Assembly: GCF_022321485.1 (NCBI RefSeq)
Contig: NZ_JAKOGG010000005.1
Coordinates: 248,001 to 312,000, forward strand
Length of the DNA: 64,000 nucleotides
DNA from: Shewanella electrica
Lineage (GTDB): Bacteria > Pseudomonadota > Gammaproteobacteria > Enterobacterales > Shewanellaceae
Reading direction: 5' to 3'
This document shows, piece after piece, positions 59,549 to 64,000 of the stretch. The stretch's first letter is position 1. Every line of letters begins with the position of its first letter. A model generated the notes under the pieces. The model did no database searches. It saw only the letters and a list, made by a program, of their open reading frames with translations, and was not told where the DNA came from. Made by a program: the position numbers and the translations under genes.

Positions 59549-59559
59549 GTAAAACTGTG

Positions 59560-59958
59560 TTAAGCGGCATTCACCTGCGTTGCGGTATAAAAGCAGCCAT
59601 CATCACGGCAAAATACCAAGGCGCCATTGGCTTTTAACACGAAAAATTCACCAAAAAAGTTACCGCCCTGCTCTTCTAAACGCACACCATCTTCGGTTTC
59701 TTGCGCATGCATTTCATCGCAACTATGGCTGCCATCGTTAAACCACGTTTCCATGATCCATTTATCCGCTTCACGGTATAGCAAGATTTCATCGTCAAGG
59801 TTTGGCCGTTGATCGCGCCAACTTCCGACTAACTCACCATGCTGATGTTGTTCTCGCACCAACTTACGGCGTTTTTCCGCAGCAGAAACCCCGGATAATT
59901 TGCAACAACCCTGCAGTTGCAATGGCAAGTTTTGCTGAATATTCAATAACAAACCCAT
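59560..59958 (-). CDS. Hypothetical protein
   Basis: 132 residues from ATG 59958 (MGLLLNIQQNLPLQLQGC). An in-frame TTG 8 codons earlier is possible; GGGGG lies 10 nt before the ATG. I do not recognise the family. The second half is acidic and repetitive in character (CDEMHAQETEDGVRLEEQGGNFFGEFFVLKANGALVFCRDDG). No membrane segment or signal. Divergent from nothing close; convergent with rluA. The 223-bp gap upstream (59959-60181) separates it from tilS and shows no clear sites. Confidence 0.7.
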   Translation of the reverse strand: MGLLLNIQQNLPLQLQGCCKLSGVSAAEKRRKLVREQHQHGELVGSWRDQRPNLDDEILLYREADKWIMETWFNDGSHSCDEMHAQETEDGVRLEEQGGNFFGEFFVLKANGALVFCRDDGCFYTATQVNAA

Positions 59959-60181
59959 GGTACTTTTGCCCCCAAAACGCAAAAAGTAAACACTTGGTAA
60001 ACTTAAACAATCTGATTACATAACAACGGTTTAGCCGCTGCGACAAATTCGGTGACAAGTGTAACGAAGATTAATTATCAAAACGAGATCTAGATCACTT
60101 TCAATGACGAACTTTACTTATTAATCCGTAAAGATCATGTTTTGCATTGAAATGTGATCGTGTTTAAAAAACCAGCAGAGG

Positions 60182-61585
60182 TTAGTCGAGTTGCAACGTC
60201 AGGCCCGTTGCAGTGTCGGCCGCTAAGGCGTGTTGCTCGATAAAGACGGACGCCGCCGCAATGAGCTGACCATCGGCATAGAGCAACGGAATGTGTGGCC
60301 GCAACCAAGGTGGCACCTTGGCCTCTTGCCACACTTTTTTGAGTTCACGTCCTTGTGCGCGCCAGTGGGGATGACAGCGTTGGCTTCCGACCACACCGTA
60401 GCGAATTTCCAGCTTGCCACGCAGTTTAGCCAACGCAATGCGCGGGCCATCGGTAGTCAAGCTGGTGATGAGTTGCTGCCACGGCGCAGCTTGCGGCAGT
60501 CGCCAGCAGCCAGCCAGCAGTGCTTGCTGTTGCAGCGCATCCAATACCATGTTGTTTGGTGTTGCGGTTGGTGCGGCGGCGTCGATATACAACGCACCAT
60601 CAAAACGACGAAACCACACATGACCAAAGTTAAGCGCCACGCTGGCATCAACTTGTGCGCTAAACAGTTGCTGCTGTAACTGCTGTAGTTGCACTTGCGA
60701 TGGTGGCGGCAATTGCTGCTGTAAACAGAATTGCCGCAGCAATTGCCGTTGCCACGCCGGGCTAACTTGCTGCAAGGCGGCAATATTCAGTGTCGCTTGT
60801 TGGGTCAGCGCACAACGCGCCAGTAGTGGCGTTAGTTTCTGCGCTGCCACCTCTTCCAGCAAGGCTTGCTGTTCAGCGCATAACGCCGCACTTCTGGCAG
60901 CGGTTTCTGCCACCGACGGCCAACGCTGCTTTAATTCGGGGATGATCAGTTGCCGCAGAAAGTTGCGGTCGTAGCGAGTATCAAGATTGCTATCATCATC
61001 AACATAATCGAGATCGAGCTGGTCGACCGCCTGCTCTATCTGTTCGCGACTGATGTTGAGCATCGGCCGCAGTTGCCAACAGTGCTGCGCAAACGACTGT
61101 AAAGCGCCCATGGCTGCCAACCCTTTGGGGCCTTGACCACGTTTAAGCGCTAATAATACGGTTTCTAATTGGTCGTCTTGATGATGCGCCGTCAGCAGCA
61201 CATCGCCCGCTTGCATGAGCCCTGCCAGCACTTGATAGCGCTGTTGCCGCGCCTCGGCTTCAACACTAATCCGAGCGCCACGCTTGAGCGTTACTCGCAG
61301 CACGCGGCCATCCAGTTGATATTCGCTAGCGATGGCTAGACAATGCGCCGCCCAGTCGTCAGCGTGGGGATTAAGGCCATGATGAATGTGCACTAAATGC
61401 ACCCACGGCCGTAATTCAGGCTGCTGGCGTACCAGTAGATTTAACGCATACGCCAGTAAGGCTGAATCCATGCCGCCACTGAATCCGAGCCACAGGTGCC
61501 GCGATGGCACCGCCCCTGCTGGCGTTAACTCAGCCAGCAGTTGCTGTAGGCGATGAATAATGGCGTCGGTTAGCGCGCGGCTCAT
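60182..61585 (-). CDS. tilS: tRNA(Ile)-lysidine synthetase TilS
   Basis: 467 residues. Attaches lysine to C34 of tRNA-Ile2 so that it reads AUA. N-terminal PP-loop [11 protein letters not shown] near residues 35-45, [41 protein letters not shown] near 135-160, and a C-terminal domain with the [19 protein letters not shown] segment. Starts by overlapping the dnaE stop (4 bp). AccA, which often sits between dnaE and tilS in related species, is absent here. Confidence 0.95.
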   Translation of the reverse strand: MSRALTDAIIHRLQQLLAELTPAGAVPSRHLWLGFSGGMDSALLAYALNLLVRQQPELRPWVHLVHIHHGLNPHADDWAAHCLAIASEYQLDGRVLRVTLKRGARISVEAEARQQRYQVLAGLMQAGDVLLTAHHQDDQLETVLLALKRGQGPKGLAAMGALQSFAQHCWQLRPMLNISREQIEQAVDQLDLDYVDDDSNLDTRYDRNFLRQLIIPELKQRWPSVAETAARSAALCAEQQALLEEVAAQKLTPLLARCALTQQATLNIAALQQVSPAWQRQLLRQFCLQQQLPPPSQVQLQQLQQQLFSAQVDASVALNFGHVWFRRFDGALYIDAAAPTATPNNMVLDALQQQALLAGCWRLPQAAPWQQLITSLTTDGPRIALAKLRGKLEIRYGVVGSQRCHPHWRAQGRELKKVWQEAKVPPWLRPHIPLLYADGQLIAAASVFIEQHALAADTATGLTLQLD

Positions 61586-64000
61586 TCAAATAGAATCCTC
61601 ACCCGATCACTGCCCAGCATGCTTTCCAACGCTAACATCAGCTCATCTGATGGATTGATGCGCCAATCGTCGCTCATGCGGAAGCGTGCTTGGGCATGAG
61701 ATTGCTGATATTCAATCACCAACGGCACGGCGCCATTACGCCACGGCGCGACAGTTTGCTGCAAATTTTCCAGCCAAGCTGGTGACACTTTGGCAGCGTC
61801 CAGTTTCAACTCCACTGCTGAGGCAAAGTGGTTACGCGCTTCACTCATGTCGATAATATTGCGCGCTGTCATGCGGTTACCGCCGGAGAAATCATCGAAG
61901 CTCACTTCCCCTTCGCAGATCAAAATGCGGTCTTGCTCCAGCAGATGATTAAATTTCTCAAACGCTTCAGTGAACAGCATCACCTCTAGTCGAGCACTCT
62001 TATCATCTAGCGTCACCAGCCCCATTTTTGAGCCGCGCTTGGTGGTCATCACCCGCGTAGCCACCACTAATCCGGCCACTTTGACACTTTTGCCGCGCTC
62101 GGTTGGATGCACGTCTTTGAGGCGCGCACTGGTGTATTGCTTCAGCTCGGTCAGGTACTGGTTGATTGGGTGACCAGTGAGGTACAAGCCCAGCGTTTCG
62201 CGCTCGCCTTCGAGCCAGATTTTATCTGGCCACGGTGCACAATCGACAAACTGCTGCTTCACATCGGTTGGGTCATCGTTGAGCAAACCGAACATATCGT
62301 CTTGCCCCAAGGCTTCGGCCTTCGCGTGCTGATCCGCCGCTTTCAAGGCTTCCGGTAAGCTGGCCATCATCGACGCACGATGTGGGCCAAGGCCATCCAG
62401 CGCACCGGCGCTAATCAGTCGTTCAATCACCCGCTTGTTGAGCTTTTTCAAGTCGACACGGGCGCAGAAGTCGAACATATCTTTGAACGGGCCAGATTGA
62501 CGCGCTTCAATAATCGCATCGACGGGCCCCTCACCCACGCCTTTAATAGCACCGATACCGTAAACGATATTCTGCTCCATATCGACGGTGAACTTGAACA
62601 AGCCTTTATTGACATCGGGCGGAATAATCTTCAGCCCCATGCGATCACACTCATCCACCAAGGTCACAATCTTGTCGGTGTTGTCCATATCGGCCGACAT
62701 TACCGCCGCCATAAACTCAGACGGATAGTGGGTTTTCAGCCACAGCGTTTGATAAGACACCAAGGCGTAGGCGGCAGAGTGCGATTTGTTAAAACCATAA
62801 CCGGCGAACTTTTCCACCAAGTCGAAGATTTTCATTGCTAGTTCAGGGTCAACGCCCTGACTTTCAGCACCGGCGCGGAAGGTACCCCGCTGCTTGGCCA
62901 TCTCTTCTGGCTTTTTCTTACCCATCGCACGACGCAACATGTCCGCGCCACCCAAGGTGTAACCAGCCAGCGCCTGCGCAATCTGCATTACCTGTTCTTG
63001 GTAAACGATAACGCCGTAAGTGGGCTCCAGAATCTCTTTCAAACACTCGTGTTCAAAGTCTGGATGCGGATAAGCGACCTTGGCTTGACCGTGTTTACGG
63101 GCAATAAAGTCGTCCACCATGCCGGATTCCAGCGGCCCCGGGCGGAACAGCGCCACCAGTGCGATCATATCTTCAATGTTGTCGGGCTGCAGACGCTTAA
63201 TCAGGTCTTTCATGCCGCGCGATTCAAGCTGGAATACCGCGGTGGTTTCGTAGCGCTTCAACATGCGGAACGATGCTTGGTCAGCCAAATCAATCGCCGC
63301 GATATCGATAGGATCTTTGCCTTCGCGTTTCTGGCGCGGGTTGATCATATCCAGCGCCCACTCGATGATAGTGAGCGTACGCAAACCCAAGAAGTCAAAC
63401 TTCACCAGACCGGCGTATTCCACGTCACCTTTGTCGAACTGAGTTACCGGGTTTTTACCTTCCGAGTCACACAGTAGCGGGCTAAAGTCGGTGATGGTGG
63501 TGGGCGAAATTACCACGCCCCCAGCGTGTTTACCGGAGTTACGCGTCACCCCTTCGAGTTTGCGACACATATCGATAAGGTCGCGCACCTCTTCGTCGGC
63601 CTCATACGCCTCAGGCAGCGCGGGTTCGGCGGCAAACGCCTTTTCCAGCGTCATGCCGGGCTCGGCCGGGATCATCTTCGAGATGCGATCGACAAAGCCG
63701 TATGGATGACCGAGCACACGGCCCACGTCGCGAATAACCGCTTTGGCCGCCATAGTACCGAAAGTGATAATCTGCGATACCGCATCACGGCCATACATCT
63801 CGGCCACGTGGTCAATTACCTCATCGCGGCGGTCCATACAAAAGTCGACGTCGAAGTCGGGCATCGATACCCGTTCAGGGTTCAAGAAACGTTCAAACAG
63901 CAAGTCATATTCAAGCGGATCAAGGTCGGTAATTTTTAGCGCGTACGCCACCAACGAACCCGCACCAGAACCACGCCCTGGCCCGACCGGAATGCCGTTA
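61582..64000 (-). CDS. dnaE: DNA polymerase III alpha subunit (N-terminus outside the window)
   Basis: About 805 C-terminal residues are present of an expected 1160; the frame is open to the window edge, so the apparent start at 63954 is internal. Catalytic aspartates are visible in [13 protein letters not shown] and [11 protein letters not shown]. Also present: the fingers [16 protein letters not shown], a clamp-binding motif QDDMF (coding 62304-62290), an OB-fold region [22 protein letters not shown], and a C-terminal tau-binding part. The PHP domain is off the window. It is the replicative polymerase; tau (dnaX) is also encoded here. Confidence 0.97.
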   Translation of the reverse strand, partial: NGIPVGPGRGSGAGSLVAYALKITDLDPLEYDLLFERFLNPERVSMPDFDVDFCMDRRDEVIDHVAEMYGRDAVSQIITFGTMAAKAVIRDVGRVLGHPYGFVDRISKMIPAEPGMTLEKAFAAEPALPEAYEADEEVRDLIDMCRKLEGVTRNSGKHAGGVVISPTTITDFSPLLCDSEGKNPVTQFDKGDVEYAGLVKFDFLGLRTLTIIEWALDMINPRQKREGKDPIDIAAIDLADQASFRMLKRYETTAVFQLESRGMKDLIKRLQPDNIEDMIALVALFRPGPLESGMVDDFIARKHGQAKVAYPHPDFEHECLKEILEPTYGVIVYQEQVMQIAQALAGYTLGGADMLRRAMGKKKPEEMAKQRGTFRAGAESQGVDPELAMKIFDLVEKFAGYGFNKSHSAAYALVSYQTLWLKTHYPSEFMAAVMSADMDNTDKIVTLVDECDRMGLKIIPPDVNKGLFKFTVDMEQNIVYGIGAIKGVGEGPVDAIIEARQSGPFKDMFDFCARVDLKKLNKRVIERLISAGALDGLGPHRASMMASLPEALKAADQHAKAEALGQDDMFGLLNDDPTDVKQQFVDCAPWPDKIWLEGERETLGLYLTGHPINQYLTELKQYTSARLKDVHPTERGKSVKVAGLVVATRVMTTKRGSKMGLVTLDDKSARLEVMLFTEAFEKFNHLLEQDRILICEGEVSFDDFSGGNRMTARNIIDMSEARNHFASAVELKLDAAKVSPAWLENLQQTVAPWRNGAVPLVIEYQQSHAQARFRMSDDWRINPSDELMLALESMLGSDRVRILFE

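Overview
The window is a chromosomal segment of a gammaproteobacterium, most likely Shewanella or a close Alteromonadales relative. This placement is an inference from gene content and order: isc operon next to trmJ/cysE/suhB, dnaX-ybaB-recR-htpG followed by adk-hemH-gsk, tgt-yajC-secD-secF, and mfd followed by a CsiV-type gene. No rRNA, tRNA, CRISPR array, insertion sequence or prophage was seen. Most of the window is dense core genome separated by clear rho-independent terminators.

Layout. 0-13.6 kb: 3' part of mfd, csiV, acylphosphatase, ycfP, nagZ, sdaA, cysB, a membrane-anchored hypothetical, topA, astB. 13.6-20 kb: a large Ig-repeat lipoprotein with calcium-loop-like motifs, a dicarboxylate/glutamate-type symporter, gsk, hemH. 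20-28.8 kb: adk, a CnoX-like thioredoxin/TPR protein, htpG (with a good sigma-32 promoter), recR, ybaB, dnaX (with a likely programmed frameshift), apt, ybaN. 28.9-39.3 kb: dusC, a DksA/TraR-like zinc protein, ndk, then iscX and the complete iscRSUA-hscBA-fdx operon, cysE, trmJ and divergent suhB. 39.5-50.6 kb is the most accessory-looking part: PsiE-like and PilZ proteins, an orphan ParA paired with a small ribbon-helix-helix-like protein, YecH, the BtsS/BtsR pyruvate-sensing pair, an ABC uptake operon fused to a methyltransferase gene, and a CstA-family transporter. 50.6-64 kb: siroheme-synthase N-terminal enzyme, a DUF2007 protein, secF-secD-yajC-tgt-queA, acpH, rluA, a hypothetical, tilS and the 3' part of dnaE.

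How parts connect. The isc genes form a polar cluster under three IscR-like sites. BtsS/BtsR and the CstA-family transporter sit about 5 kb apart, and the transporter leader carries regularly phased copies of the octamer known for E. coli BtsR, so the whole circuit is visible in one window. cysB, cysE and the siroheme enzyme all serve sulfur assimilation.

The least explained signals are: an 80-nt three-way-junction RNA candidate upstream of sdaA; the dnaX slippery site with stem and immediate -1 stop; the ParA/RHH pair followed by an 11-bp inverted repeat; the ABC-methyltransferase operon; and a 53-codon gene upstream of queA.
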